A stretch of 62,381 nt of DNA from an uncultured Paracoccaceae bacterium (GTDB lineage Bacteria; Pseudomonadota; Alphaproteobacteria; Rhodobacterales; Rhodobacteraceae), in NCBI GenBank assembly GCA_937864535.1, contig CALMJS010000003.1, positions 1 through 62,381 on the forward strand. The letters run 5' to 3'. The position numbers and the translations under genes are program-made. The notes beneath the pieces are model-generated. The model was not told where the DNA came from, made no database searches, and saw only the letters and a program-made list of their open reading frames with translations. The stretch's first letter is position 1, and each line of letters opens with the position of its first letter. This document shows, one piece after another, positions 36,478 through 45,728 of this stretch.

Positions 36478-37950
36478 ATGACAACAAACGGGATGATGAC
36501 CCCCGCCGGCCGTGTGGCCGAATTTTTCGATGACGCGAATGCCGCTGTAGACCGGTTGATCGAGCTTTATGATGAGGCAGTTGATTTTCTGGCTGGTGGT
36601 TTCACCGAGGTTATCACCAAAGGCAAACCCGAGGGTCGGTATCGTGCCTTCTACCCGGAAATTCGGATCGTGACGACCAGCTACGCGGTGACGGATAGCC
36701 GTTTGTCGTTTGGCCACGTACCCGTGCCGGGGACCTATTCCACCACCGTCACGCGTCCGCGGCTGTTTGCCAACTATTTGCGCCAACAGATTGCGCTGTT
36801 GATCCAGAACCATGGCGTTTCCGTGCAGGTCGGGCCGTCGACCACGCCGATGCCGGTACACTTTGCGATGGCCAATGACTCGGCGGTGACAGTGCCCCAA
36901 GAGGGCGCGATGGAGTTCACCCTGCGCGACGTGTTCGACGTGCCTGATCTGTCGACGACACATGATGATATCGTCAACGGGACCGGCTCTACCTATCCTG
37001 ACGGGTCTCTGCCCCTCGCGCCGTTTACGGCGCAGCGGGTGGATTATTCTCTCGCGCGATTGGCGCATTACACGGCGACGGCACCGGATCATTTCCAGAA
37101 CCACGTGCTGTTCACAAACTACCAGTTTTACGTCGAAGAGTTCGAGGCCTACGCCCGTCACGTGCTGGCTGATCCGGATAGCGGCTATACCGCCTTTGTC
37201 GCGCCGGGCAATGTGGTGATTACCGACCCGGCGACGCCGCTGGGCACCCCGGCCAAGATGCCGCAAATGCCGACCTATCACCTGAAACGGGCAGATGGGT
37301 CCGGGATCACGCTGGTCAATATCGGCGTTGGTCCGTCGAACGCAAAAACCGCAACCGATCACATTGCAGTCCTGCGTCCTCATGCGTGGCTGATGGTCGG
37401 GCATTGCGCGGGGCTGCGCAATTCGCAGCGACTGGGCGATTTTGTGCTGGCCCACGCCTATCTGCGTGAAGACCATGTGCTTGATGATGACCTGCCCGTC
37501 TGGGTGCCGATCCCGGCGCTGGCGGAAATCCAGATCGCGCTGGAAAACGCGGTCGAAGAGGTCACAGAGCTATCCGGTTACGAGCTAAAGCGGATCATGC
37601 GGACAGGCACGGTTGCGACGATCGACAACCGCAACTGGGAACTGCGCGACCATTCCGGGCCGGTACAGCGGCTGTCACAGTCGCGGGCGGTCGCCCTAGA
37701 TATGGAGAGCGCGACAATCGCCGCCAACGGGTTCCGGTTCCGCGTGCCTTATGGCACCTTGCTGTGCGTGTCGGACAAGCCGCTGCATGGCGAGCTGAAA
37801 CTGCCGGGCATGGCATCCGATTTCTACAAGACACAGGTCGCCCGGCATCTGATGATCGGTGTCCGCGCGATGGAACGGCTGCGCGAAATGCCTCTCGAAC
37901 GGATACATAGCCGCAAACTTCGCAGCTTTGAGGAAACAGCCTTCCTTTGA
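36478..37950 (+). CDS. amn: AMP nucleosidase
   Basis: 490 residues, the usual length. The N-terminal regulatory domain (~1-170) is followed by a nucleoside-phosphorylase-like catalytic domain with ITLVNIGVGPSNAKTATDHIAVLRPHAWLMVGHCAG in pieces and ALDMESATIAANGFRFRVPYGTLLCVSDKPLHGE in pieces. It hydrolyses AMP to adenine and ribose 5-phosphate in the cytoplasm. Single gene; no neighbour of related function. Confidence 0.95.
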   Translation: MTTNGMMTPAGRVAEFFDDANAAVDRLIELYDEAVDFLAGGFTEVITKGKPEGRYRAFYPEIRIVTTSYAVTDSRLSFGHVPVPGTYSTTVTRPRLFANYLRQQIALLIQNHGVSVQVGPSTTPMPVHFAMANDSAVTVPQEGAMEFTLRDVFDVPDLSTTHDDIVNGTGSTYPDGSLPLAPFTAQRVDYSLARLAHYTATAPDHFQNHVLFTNYQFYVEEFEAYARHVLADPDSGYTAFVAPGNVVITDPATPLGTPAKMPQMPTYHLKRADGSGITLVNIGVGPSNAKTATDHIAVLRPHAWLMVGHCAGLRNSQRLGDFVLAHAYLREDHVLDDDLPVWVPIPALAEIQIALENAVEEVTELSGYELKRIMRTGTVATIDNRNWELRDHSGPVQRLSQSRAVALDMESATIAANGFRFRVPYGTLLCVSDKPLHGELKLPGMASDFYKTQVARHLMIGVRAMERLREMPLERIHSRKLRSFEETAFL

Positions 37951-38082
37951 TGTGACGTCAAACGATGAAAAAATGGCTTTTTTGGCTTGCAATGGGCTTT
38001 ATTTCGTTGTGGTGATCGGCAACGCACCGTTAAAAACAACGGACATGAGGCCCAGAGGGGCAGAACAAGGGAGACCATGTAA

Positions 38083-38370
38083 ATGGCAAAGCCGATGACC
38101 AAAGCGCAGCTCGTTGCTGCGATCGCCGAAAAAGCCGGCACCGACAAAAAGACCGCTGCCGCCGGTCTGGAAGCCCTGACCGACATCATCACCGCCGAGG
38201 TTGCTGGTGGTGGCGCCGTGACCCTGCCGGGCGTGGGCAAGATCTATTGCCGCGAACGCCCCGAGCGTATGGTTCGTAACCCGGCCACCGGCGACACGAT
38301 GAAGAAAGAAGCCGACAAGGTGGTCAAAGTCACCATCGCCAAGGCTCTGAAAGACAGCGTCAACGGCTAA
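38083..38370 (+). CDS. HU-family DNA-binding protein
   Basis: 95 residues of the HU/IHF fold: MTKAQLVAAIAEKAGTDKKTAAA, GGGAVTLPGVGKIYCRERPERMVRNPATGD in pieces, and VVKVTIAKALKDSV. The DNA-inserting arm carries RNPATGD. It binds and bends DNA in the nucleoid. The leader of ~130 bases upstream is AT-rich. A hairpin terminator follows. Confidence 0.93.
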   Translation: MAKPMTKAQLVAAIAEKAGTDKKTAAAGLEALTDIITAEVAGGGAVTLPGVGKIYCRERPERMVRNPATGDTMKKEADKVVKVTIAKALKDSVNG

Positions 38371-38403
38371 GTCGTTCCGGGGTTGCACCCGCTGTTCGAT
38401 TAG

Positions 38404-38434
38404 GAAAGGGTCGCCCGCAACGGCGGCCCTTTTG
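38404..38434 (+). terminator. Terminator after the HU gene
   Basis: AAAGGG and CGCC pair with GGCG and CCCTTT around a six-base loop, one mismatch in the stem, followed by TTTTG. It lies about 35 bases after the stop and just before the second EamA gene. Confidence 0.65.
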
Positions 38435-38448
38435 CATGAGAGGAACAG

Positions 38449-39312
38449 ATGGACATTCGCGCGATTTTTATGGGTATGGCTTTTGCCCTGATGTGGTCCT
38501 CTGCCTTTACCTCGGCCCGCGTAATTGTTCAGTATGCGCCGCCTATGACCTCGCTTGCGTTGCGGTTTCTGGTGTCTGGCCTGCTGGGGATCACGATCGC
38601 CTGGGCGATGGGGCAGCGGCCGAAACTGACCCCCGCGCAGTGGAAATCGACGGTGATTTTCGGGGTCTGCCAAAACGGTCTCTATCTGGGTCTGTTCTTT
38701 ATCGCCATGCAAACGATCGAGGCCTCTTTGGCGTCCATCATCGCCGCGACGATGCCGCTGATCGTGGCGCTGTTCGGCTGGGGCATGGGGAACCGTCCGC
38801 GCCCGCTGGGGATTGCCGGGCTGGTGGCCGGGTTCGCGGGCGTGGCGATCATCATGGGGGCCCGGATCGGCGGGGCCGTCGATACGCACGGGTTGATGCT
38901 CTGTGCAATTGGTGTGACGGCGTTGGCGATTGCGACGCTGTCGGTGCGCGGGGCCTCTTCAGGGGGCAACGTGCTGATGATCGTTGGTCTGCAAATGCTG
39001 ATTGGCGCGGCGACTCTGACAGGACCGGCGATCATTTTTGAAACCTTCGACATCCAGTGGAGCTGGCAACTAATCGTGGCCTTTGCCTATACGACGCTGG
39101 TTCCGGGGCTCTTGGCGACCTTGGTCTGGTTCCTGCTGGTCCAGCGCATCGGCGCGGTCAAGGCCGCGACCTTCCACTTTCTCAACCCGTTCTTTGGGGT
39201 CGCTATCGCGGCCATGCTCCTGGGCGAGGGGCTGGGGCTGGGCGATCTGATCGGCGTGGCCGTGATTGCCGCCGGGATTCTGGCGGTGCAGTTGTCGAAA
39301 CAGCCCGCCTGA
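38449..39312 (+). CDS. EamA/DMT-family transporter (second copy)
   Basis: 287 residues with ten membrane helices in two EamA repeats (MGMAFALMWSSAFTSARVIV in part; later AATFHFLNPFFGVAIAAMLLGEGL in parts). GAGGAACAG precedes the ATG. It shares little obvious identity with the EamA protein at 26899, so they are unlikely to be recent duplicates. It abuts the convergent AEC gene end to end with no gap. Confidence 0.9.
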   Translation: MDIRAIFMGMAFALMWSSAFTSARVIVQYAPPMTSLALRFLVSGLLGITIAWAMGQRPKLTPAQWKSTVIFGVCQNGLYLGLFFIAMQTIEASLASIIAATMPLIVALFGWGMGNRPRPLGIAGLVAGFAGVAIIMGARIGGAVDTHGLMLCAIGVTALAIATLSVRGASSGGNVLMIVGLQMLIGAATLTGPAIIFETFDIQWSWQLIVAFAYTTLVPGLLATLVWFLLVQRIGAVKAATFHFLNPFFGVAIAAMLLGEGLGLGDLIGVAVIAAGILAVQLSKQPA

Positions 39313-40257
39313 TCACATCAGCAAAAACAGCAGACCCGAATAGGTAAAAAAAGCGCCAACCGTCGCGATCAGCATCGCGATCGAGGCCATGCCTTCGTGG
39401 CCGTATTCCTGCGCGAGGATCGTATAAATCCCCATCATCGGGGTCGCGCAGGTGATCAGCAGGGCAGCGCGCAGATCGGGGCCCATCTGATCAATGCCCA
39501 GAGCAAAGGCGATCGTCACCATCGCGAGGCCAATCGCCGGATGCAGGAATAGCTTGGCGATGGCGACCTTGGCGGCGGCGGCGACATTCCCCCGCAGCCC
39601 GAGGCCGAACAGTGACCCGCCAATCACAAAGAGTGCTACCGCGGCCGTCGCATTGGCCAGCATGGACATGAACCTTTGTATCGGAGCCGGCAGGTGGATG
39701 CCAAACGCGGCCATCGCCATCCCCAGCAGCAGCGCGATGATCATCGGGCGTTTGATCACGCCCCAGAGGATCGGACCGATGATCTGGTAGAATTTTCGGT
39801 CCCGGTTGCCCGTCGCCAGATCGCTGATCACGATGGTCAGCGGCACGATAAAGAAATTCTCGACCACGACGGCCATGGCAAAGGTCTGACCGGCCACCGC
39901 AGGCAGTGCCAGCAGCAGGATCGGATAGGCGACATAGCCAGAATTCGGGCAGGCCGCGCCCATCGCTGCAATCGCGCGCCGCGTAGGTTCAGCGCCCATC
40001 GCAGTGAAGGCAAAATAGGTGATGGCCAGCGTGCAAACGCTGGTCAGGGCATAGATCAGCATCCAGTCTGGGCGCATCGCCTGTGATAGCTCGCTGCCCG
40101 CAACGGCGTTGAAAATCAGGCCGGGCAGAGCGATGTTGAGCACGAACCGGCCCAGAATCCGCAGGTCAGCTTGGCTGAACAGGCCACGCCACACCGTCGC
40201 GTAGCCTAGGCCGATTGCGGCAAAGACCGGAAAAATGATGCCGATGATGGCCAGCAT
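39313..40257 (-). CDS. AEC (auxin efflux carrier) family transporter
   Basis: 314 residues with about ten membrane helices and no signal for other domains: IIGIIFPVFAAIGLGYATVW, ACPNSGYVAYPILLLAL with the conserved N-x-G-x-x-x-P, and GSLFGLGLRGN. AEC proteins move organic anions or related solutes. Its ATG is directly next to the aroC stop on the same strand, so it may be read through from aroC. Confidence 0.9.
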   Translation of the reverse strand: MLAIIGIIFPVFAAIGLGYATVWRGLFSQADLRILGRFVLNIALPGLIFNAVAGSELSQAMRPDWMLIYALTSVCTLAITYFAFTAMGAEPTRRAIAAMGAACPNSGYVAYPILLLALPAVAGQTFAMAVVVENFFIVPLTIVISDLATGNRDRKFYQIIGPILWGVIKRPMIIALLLGMAMAAFGIHLPAPIQRFMSMLANATAAVALFVIGGSLFGLGLRGNVAAAAKVAIAKLFLHPAIGLAMVTIAFALGIDQMGPDLRAALLITCATPMMGIYTILAQEYGHEGMASIAMLIATVGAFFTYSGLLFLLM

Positions 40258-41361
40258 TTAGCCGATCTGTCCGCGCACGCCGCCGGTATGGGCGCGGTCC
40301 AGCAGCACGTGGTCAAGGATCACACAAGCGGCCATTGCTTCGCCGACGGGAACGGCACGGATGCCGACGCAGGGGTCATGACGGCCCTTGGTGATGACCT
40401 CGGTCGGGGTGCCGTCCATCAGGATCGACCGGCGGGGCGACAGGATCGACGAGGTCGGCTTGACCGCAAACCGCACCACGATGTCCTGTCCGGTGCTAAT
40501 GCCGCCCAGAATGCCGCCAGCGTGGTTCGACCCATAGCGGATTTTACCATCTTCAAAGAATATCTCGTCCGCGTTCTCACGACCCGTCAGCGCGGCGGCA
40601 GCCATGCCTTCGCCAATCTCGACCCCTTTGACGGCGTTGATCGACATCATCGCGGCTGCCAGATCGGTGTCCAGCTTCGCATAGATCGGTGCGCCGATGC
40701 CTGCGGGGACGTTGCGGGCCACGACCTCGATCACGGCGCCGACGCTGTTGTGGTCGTCTTTGCGCAGCCAGCCCAGGTAGTCTTCCCACTCTTGCGCCAT
40801 CTGCGCGTCGGGGCACCAGAAATCGTTCTGGTCAATCGTTGCCCAGTCAAACCGCACACGGTCGATTTTCTTGTCACCCATTTGGACCATATAGCCCTTG
40901 ATCTCGATCCCCGGCGCGACCTGTTTCAGGACTTCGCGGGCGATCCCGCCCGATGCGACGCGAGCAGCGGTTTCGCGAGCCGAAGACCGGCCACCGCCAC
41001 GATAGTCACGCAGGCCGTATTTCTGGTGGTAGGCCAGATCGGCATGGCCGGGGCGGAAGGTCTGGGCGATATTGCCGTAATCCTTGGACCGCTGGTCGGT
41101 GTTTTCGATCATCAACTGGACCGTGGTGCCGGTCGTCATGCCCTCGAATACACCAGACAGAATGCGGACCTCGTCCGGTTCATTGCGCTGGGTGGTATTC
41201 CTGTTCTGGCCCGGTTTGCGTTTGTCCAGCCAGACCTGGATCATCTCAGGGGTCAGCGGTACGCCGGGCGGTACGCCGTCAACAGTAGCGCCCAGCGCTG
41301 GGCCGTGGCTCTCGCCCCATGTGGTGGTGCGGTAGATATGACCAAAGGTATTGAACGACAT
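40258..41361 (-). CDS. aroC: Chorismate synthase
   Basis: 367 residues. Typical motifs are [19 protein letters not shown] in parts, [19 protein letters not shown] in parts, and [20 protein letters not shown] in parts with the FMN-binding region [21 protein letters not shown]. It makes chorismate from EPSP with reduced FMN in the last shikimate step. AGGAGGCGCCC precedes the ATG. Confidence 0.97.
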   Translation of the reverse strand: MSFNTFGHIYRTTTWGESHGPALGATVDGVPPGVPLTPEMIQVWLDKRKPGQNRNTTQRNEPDEVRILSGVFEGMTTGTTVQLMIENTDQRSKDYGNIAQTFRPGHADLAYHQKYGLRDYRGGGRSSARETAARVASGGIAREVLKQVAPGIEIKGYMVQMGDKKIDRVRFDWATIDQNDFWCPDAQMAQEWEDYLGWLRKDDHNSVGAVIEVVARNVPAGIGAPIYAKLDTDLAAAMMSINAVKGVEIGEGMAAAALTGRENADEIFFEDGKIRYGSNHAGGILGGISTGQDIVVRFAVKPTSSILSPRRSILMDGTPTEVITKGRHDPCVGIRAVPVGEAMAACVILDHVLLDRAHTGGVRGQIG

Positions 41362-41461
41362 GGGCGCCTCCTGTTGCTGCGCGTTTAACGCGGGTTTGGG
41401 CGCAGTCCAAGGAGTTTTGCCGTAATTCCCTTGCGCGTGGCAAGGAGGACGCTATGTTCCG

Positions 41462-41552
41462 CCTCACCTCGGGGTGCCCGGAAACGGGCTGAGATGCTGC
41501 AAGGCGGACCCGTTGAACCTGAACCGGTTAGGACCGGCGGAGGGAAGGTCGA
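41462..41552 (+). promoter_or_regulatory. TPP riboswitch (THI element)
   Basis: The conserved blocks are all present: CTCGGGGTGCC at the 5' side, GGGCTGAGATGCTG in the pyrimidine-sensor helix, and GACCCGTTGAACCTGAACCGG, read in parts, with GTTAGGACCGGCGGAGGGAAG at the 3' end. It lies about 50 bases before thiB. TPP binding would block expression of the thiamine importer. A possible promoter (TTGCGC at 41431, TATGTT at 41453, 16-base spacing) lies just before it. Confidence 0.93.
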
Positions 41553-41602
41553 GAGTTTTCCTCAAAGCCCCCATCCGTCCGGCGCATGAGAGGATGAAAC
41601 CG

Positions 41603-42583
41603 ATGAAAACTCTTTCCCATGTCGCAGGACTTTGTCTGATTGCCACTGGCGCTCTGGCCGAGACCCCTGTTTTGACAGTCTACACCTACGACGGCTTTAA
41701 TAGCGAATGGGGGCCGGGCCCCCAGATCGAGACCAATTTCGAGGCCGAATGCGGCTGCGACCTGCAATTTGTCGGCGCAGGCGATGGTGCCGCCGTTCTG
41801 TCGCGGCTCAAGCTGGAGGGCGCAAATACCGACGCCGATATCGTGCTGGGGCTGGATACCAACCTGACCGCTGACGCCGCAGCGACGGGCCTGTTTGCGC
41901 CGTCGGGCGTATCGGTTGCCTACGACCTGCCGATCGCATGGTCGGATGAGGTGTTCGTTCCGTTCGACTGGGGCTATTTCGCCTTTGTCGCAGGCAAGGA
42001 TGTTGCCGCACCTGCCAACTTCCGCGATTTGGCCGCCAGCGATCTGAAGATCGTGATTCAGGATCCGCGGTCCTCGACGCCCGGTCTGGGTCTGCTCCTG
42101 TGGATCAAGGCCGCCTACGGCGACGAATCAGCGCAAATCTGGGCGGATCTGGCCGACAACATCGTCACCGTCACCCCCGGCTGGTCAGAGGCTTATGGTC
42201 TGTTCCTCGAAGGCGAGGCCGACGCCGTGCTGTCCTATACCACCTCGCCCGCGTATCATTTGATCGCGGAATCCGATGACACCAAGACCGCTTGGGTCTT
42301 TGACGAGGGGCACTACATGCAGGTCGAGGTTGCGGGCAAAATTGCGGGAACCGATGTGCCCGATCTGGCCGACGCGTTTCTGGCGTTTATCGCAACCGAA
42401 GGGTTCCAAGGCGTGATTCCGACGACCAACTGGATGTACCCTGCCGTCATGCCCGCTGCGGGTCTACCTGCCGGGTTTGAGACACTGGTCCAGCCTGCGA
42501 CGGCACTGCTGCTCTCGGCCGAGGATGCGCAGGCGGCTACGGCTCCGGCTATCGAAGAATGGCGCGCAGCCCTGTCGCAATAA
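41603..42583 (+). CDS. thiB: Thiamine ABC transporter substrate-binding protein
   Basis: 326 residues from ATG 41603, with signal peptide MKTLSHVAGLCLIATGALA. Type II binding-protein fold of the ThiB family: TPVLTVYTYDGFNSEWGPGP in parts, DADIVLGLDTNL, PFDWGYFAFV, DPRSSTPGLGLLLWI, and TTNWMYPAVMP. AGAGGA lies eight bases upstream; ATG 41594 is an alternative. The frame is open through the riboswitch, but that portion is not coding. First gene of thiBPQ. Confidence 0.94.
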   Translation: MKTLSHVAGLCLIATGALAETPVLTVYTYDGFNSEWGPGPQIETNFEAECGCDLQFVGAGDGAAVLSRLKLEGANTDADIVLGLDTNLTADAAATGLFAPSGVSVAYDLPIAWSDEVFVPFDWGYFAFVAGKDVAAPANFRDLAASDLKIVIQDPRSSTPGLGLLLWIKAAYGDESAQIWADLADNIVTVTPGWSEAYGLFLEGEADAVLSYTTSPAYHLIAESDDTKTAWVFDEGHYMQVEVAGKIAGTDVPDLADAFLAFIATEGFQGVIPTTNWMYPAVMPAAGLPAGFETLVQPATALLLSAEDAQAATAPAIEEWRAALSQ

Positions 42584-44100
42584 TCGCGCCACGCTGGCCG
42601 GGGGCGGTTGTTGTCGCCCTCGTGCTGGCGCTGACGCTTGGCACTTTGGCGTCGGTCCTGTTTCGGGCCGGCGCTATAGGAACGCTGACCTCTGCGGATT
42701 GGTCCGCCGTCCGGTTCACTGTCGCTCAGGCGTTTGTCTCTGCGGCAGTCAGTGTCGTTTTGGCGGTTCCTGTTGCCCGTGCGCTTGCTCGGCGGCAGTT
42801 CCGGGGACGATCCGCCCTGATCACCCTTTTGGGGGCGCCGTTCATTCTGCCGGTCATCGTCGCTGTGCTGGGACTGTTGGCGATTTTCGGTCGGAACGGC
42901 ATTCTAAATTCAGTATTGAAGTCGTTTGATCTGCCGACACTGTTCATCTACGGCTTTACGGGGGTGGTGCTGGCGCATGTGTTTTTCAACCTGCCCTTGG
43001 CTATCCGGATTCTGGTCCAAGGTCACTTATCGGTCCCGGTTGAACGCTATCGTTTGACGGCCTCCTTGGGCGGGTCGGTGCTCCGGCTGATTGAGGTGCC
43101 GATGCTGAAACGCCTGCTGCCGGGTGCATTTTTATCCATATTTTTAATATGCTTGACCAGTTTCACCGTCGCTCTGATCCTTGGCGGCGGACCGTCGGCG
43201 ACCACGGTCGAGCTGGCGATTTATCAAGCCGTCCGTTTTGATTTTTCCTTGGATCGCGCTGCGGTTCTGGCGGCGGTGCAAATGGCGATCGGGGCCTGCT
43301 CTGCACTCTTGGTCTGGAGATTTGATTTACCGCAACCGGTCGAGGGAGGGTTAGATCGTCATTCTATGCGATGGGACGGCCAAAGCCTTTGGGCCCGGGT
43401 GCTTGATGGTACGGCGATACTGCTGACGGCTCTATTTCTGGTCCTGCCGCTGGGAATGGTGATCTGGCGCGGTGTCGCGGGGCTAGGCGATTTGCCGGAT
43501 GTGATCTGGCCCGCAATTGGCAGGTCCATGACGGTGAGCCTGGTCGCGACAGCCCTCACGTCATGCGCTGCTGTTGCGATGGCCCTGCGGGGCGGACGTG
43601 CGGTCGCGATCGCGATGGCGCTACCCTTGGTGGCGTCCTCGCTGGTTGCGGGGGTCGGGCTGTTTCTGTTGCTGCATCCTGTGACAAACCCGGCGCACTG
43701 GGCCTTGCCCGTGGCAATCTTGATGAACACTCTCATGGCGCTGCCCTTCGCCACCCGCATTCTGCAACCCTCGGTCGAGGCGGTGCAGCGGGACTATGGT
43801 CGACTGGCCGTGGCCCTCGGGCTGTCACGCTGGACCTATGTGCGATTGATTGTCCTGCCGCGTATTCGCAGGCCGCTCGGCTTTGCGGCCGGATTGACCG
43901 CTGCGCTGTCGATGGGAGATTTGGGCGTCATTGCTCTCTTTGCGACGGAACAGCAGCAAACGCTGCCGCTGTTGATGTATCAGCTTATGGGCAGCTATCG
44001 AACAGACGCGGCGTGGGGGGCTGCACTCGTTCTCTTGGGGCTGTGTCTGGTCCTATTTATCATCATGGACAGAGGAGGCAGGATCGATGCTGACCTGTGA
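42559..44100 (+). CDS. thiP: Thiamine ABC transporter permease
   Basis: 513 residues with about twelve membrane helices in two fused permease halves, as in ThiP. EAA-type loops lie near residue ~165 (RYRLTASLGGSVLRLIEVPMLKRLLPG, in parts) and near ~430 (LAVALGLSRWTYVRLIVLPRIRRP, in parts). The start overlaps thiB by 25 bases and the end overlaps thiQ by 14, so the three are co-translated. Confidence 0.94.
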   Translation: MARSPVAIIAPRWPGAVVVALVLALTLGTLASVLFRAGAIGTLTSADWSAVRFTVAQAFVSAAVSVVLAVPVARALARRQFRGRSALITLLGAPFILPVIVAVLGLLAIFGRNGILNSVLKSFDLPTLFIYGFTGVVLAHVFFNLPLAIRILVQGHLSVPVERYRLTASLGGSVLRLIEVPMLKRLLPGAFLSIFLICLTSFTVALILGGGPSATTVELAIYQAVRFDFSLDRAAVLAAVQMAIGACSALLVWRFDLPQPVEGGLDRHSMRWDGQSLWARVLDGTAILLTALFLVLPLGMVIWRGVAGLGDLPDVIWPAIGRSMTVSLVATALTSCAAVAMALRGGRAVAIAMALPLVASSLVAGVGLFLLLHPVTNPAHWALPVAILMNTLMALPFATRILQPSVEAVQRDYGRLAVALGLSRWTYVRLIVLPRIRRPLGFAAGLTAALSMGDLGVIALFATEQQQTLPLLMYQLMGSYRTDAAWGAALVLLGLCLVLFIIMDRGGRIDADL

Positions 44101-44782
44101 CGCCATTCGGCTAGAGAGGGACGGATTCGCCCTGTCGGCGGATGTTTCTTTTCAGGCGGGTGCGCTGACTGCCTTGGTCGGTCCGTCAGGGGCGGGTAAG
44201 TCCAGCTTTCTGGGGCTGGTCGCCGGTTTTGATATACCAGAGTCAGGGGATATCATTTGGAACGGCCAGCCCTTGGTACCTATTCCCCCGAACCAGCGTC
44301 CGGTTGCGACGCTGTTTCAGGACAACAACCTGTTTCCCCATCTGACGGTCGAGCAGAATATCGGTCTGGGACTGTCTCCACGATTGAAGTTGACACCTGC
44401 GCAGAGAGTGCAGGTTCAAGAGGTGTTGGATCAGGTCGGATTGTCAGGGCTACAGGACCGCAAACCGGGGACCCTCTCCGGCGGCCAGCAGAGCAGGGTT
44501 GCATTGGCGAGGGTGCTATTGATGAACCGTCCAATTGTCCTGCTGGATGAACCATTTGCGGCACTGGGGCCCGGTTTGCGGGCGGAAATGCTGGATCTGG
44601 TGCGCACCCGTCTGATTGCGCCGGATCGCGTGATCCTCTTGGTCACCCATGATCCCCAAGACGCCCGCAGGGCCGCCGATTATATCGCTGTCGTGGCAGA
44701 GGGAACGATTGGCGCGCCGCAGCCAACCGCCGAGGTTTTCGCGTCGCCATCAGAGGCACTCCGCGCCTACTTGGGGCAGTGA
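44087..44782 (+). CDS. thiQ: Thiamine ABC transporter ATP-binding protein
   Basis: 231 residues. Walker A is GPSGAGKSS, signature LSGGQQSRVALARVLL, Walker B IVLLDEPFAALGP, and the switch histidine is in LLVTHDPQDARR. It powers thiamine/TPP import with ThiB and ThiP. Its ATG lies inside the thiP 3' end. Regulated by the upstream riboswitch. Confidence 0.95.
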   Translation: MLTCDAIRLERDGFALSADVSFQAGALTALVGPSGAGKSSFLGLVAGFDIPESGDIIWNGQPLVPIPPNQRPVATLFQDNNLFPHLTVEQNIGLGLSPRLKLTPAQRVQVQEVLDQVGLSGLQDRKPGTLSGGQQSRVALARVLLMNRPIVLLDEPFAALGPGLRAEMLDLVRTRLIAPDRVILLVTHDPQDARRAADYIAVVAEGTIGAPQPTAEVFASPSEALRAYLGQ

Positions 44783-44808
44783 CCGAATCGCGTGGTTTCT
44801 GAAACGAA

Positions 44809-44833
44809 AAGGCCCGCCAAAATGGCGGGCCGT
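44809..44833. terminator. Terminator between thiQ and petC
   Basis: GGCCCGCC / GGCGGGCC arms around an AAAAT loop, with A-rich sequence to the left (T-rich on the minus strand). It lies between converging operons and best fits termination of petABC. Confidence 0.75.
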
Positions 44834-44853
44834 TCCAATTCTATAGGCAGCAC

Positions 44854-45714
44854 TTAGTGCTTTTTCTTGCCCTTGTGCGGGGCCCAGATGCGCTTGTTGG
44901 TTGCATAGAGCAGAACCGACAGGGCGATCAGGAAAATAACGCCAGTCAGGCCAGCTTCTTTGCGGGCGTTGAGCTTGGGTTCTGCGGCCCACATCAGGAA
45001 TGCAGCAACGTCCTGCACTTCATGGTGCAGTTCGTTGGAGTGACCATCAGCGAACTCGACATCTTCGCCCATCAGCGGCTGCGGCATGCCAATCCACGAA
45101 CCCGGAACCAGATGGTTGCCATGTTCGTCCTTACAGGAATCCGGGAAGCCACCAGCGGTGAACACCGTGTTATAGCTGCCTGCCATGTCTTCCGGAGCGC
45201 ACTCGGGTGCTTCTTCGTAGCCGTGCAGCAGCGACGCGATGTATTCGGCGCCGCCCATGCCCTGAACCAACTGAGCCAGACCGGTGCCGTAGGGGCCGTG
45301 GAAGCCAGCGCGTGCCTTGGCCATCAGCGACAGGTCCGGTGCGCCAGCCAGGGCCGATGCGGGGAACTTGTCAGCCGGGGTGGCGGGGCGGAAATCGCCT
45401 TCGCCGTCGGCCAGCGACTTGTCGAACACTTCGATGCGTTCGGCATAGGCAAACACCTGGTCTTCCGGGAGAGCCGGGCCACCTTCGTCAGCCAGGGTGC
45501 CGATGCGGACGAACTGCATGCCGTGACAGGCGGCGCAAATCTCGGTGTAGATTTGCAGACCGCGCTGAAGCTGCATCTGGTCGTAGGACCCAAACGGCCC
45601 TTCGAACGAGAAGGCATAATCCTCGACATGGCCCTCGGCCCCGCCGGCCGCCAGAGCGGCGCCGGAGGTCATACCCAGAGCGATTGCAGCGGAAAGGGTG
45701 ATCTTGCGGAACAT
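44854..45714 (-). CDS. petC: Cytochrome c1 of the bc1 complex
   Basis: 286 residues from ATG 45714 with signal peptide MFRKITLSAAIALGMTSGAALA. The heme c site is CAACHGM (about residue 52-58), and the distal methionine region is near WIGMPQPLMGED. A C-terminal membrane anchor is LTGVIFLIALSVLLYATNKRIW followed by a lysine-rich end. It transfers electrons from the Rieske centre to soluble cytochrome c. Last gene of petABC. Confidence 0.96.
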   Translation of the reverse strand: MFRKITLSAAIALGMTSGAALAAGGAEGHVEDYAFSFEGPFGSYDQMQLQRGLQIYTEICAACHGMQFVRIGTLADEGGPALPEDQVFAYAERIEVFDKSLADGEGDFRPATPADKFPASALAGAPDLSLMAKARAGFHGPYGTGLAQLVQGMGGAEYIASLLHGYEEAPECAPEDMAGSYNTVFTAGGFPDSCKDEHGNHLVPGSWIGMPQPLMGEDVEFADGHSNELHHEVQDVAAFLMWAAEPKLNARKEAGLTGVIFLIALSVLLYATNKRIWAPHKGKKKH

Positions 45715-45728
45715 TATCTTGTCCTTTC

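Noticed and set aside
41474-41602. Extended thiB start through the riboswitch
   Set aside because: The frame is open but the translated part is riboswitch RNA; a normal signal peptide begins at 41603 with a ribosome site.
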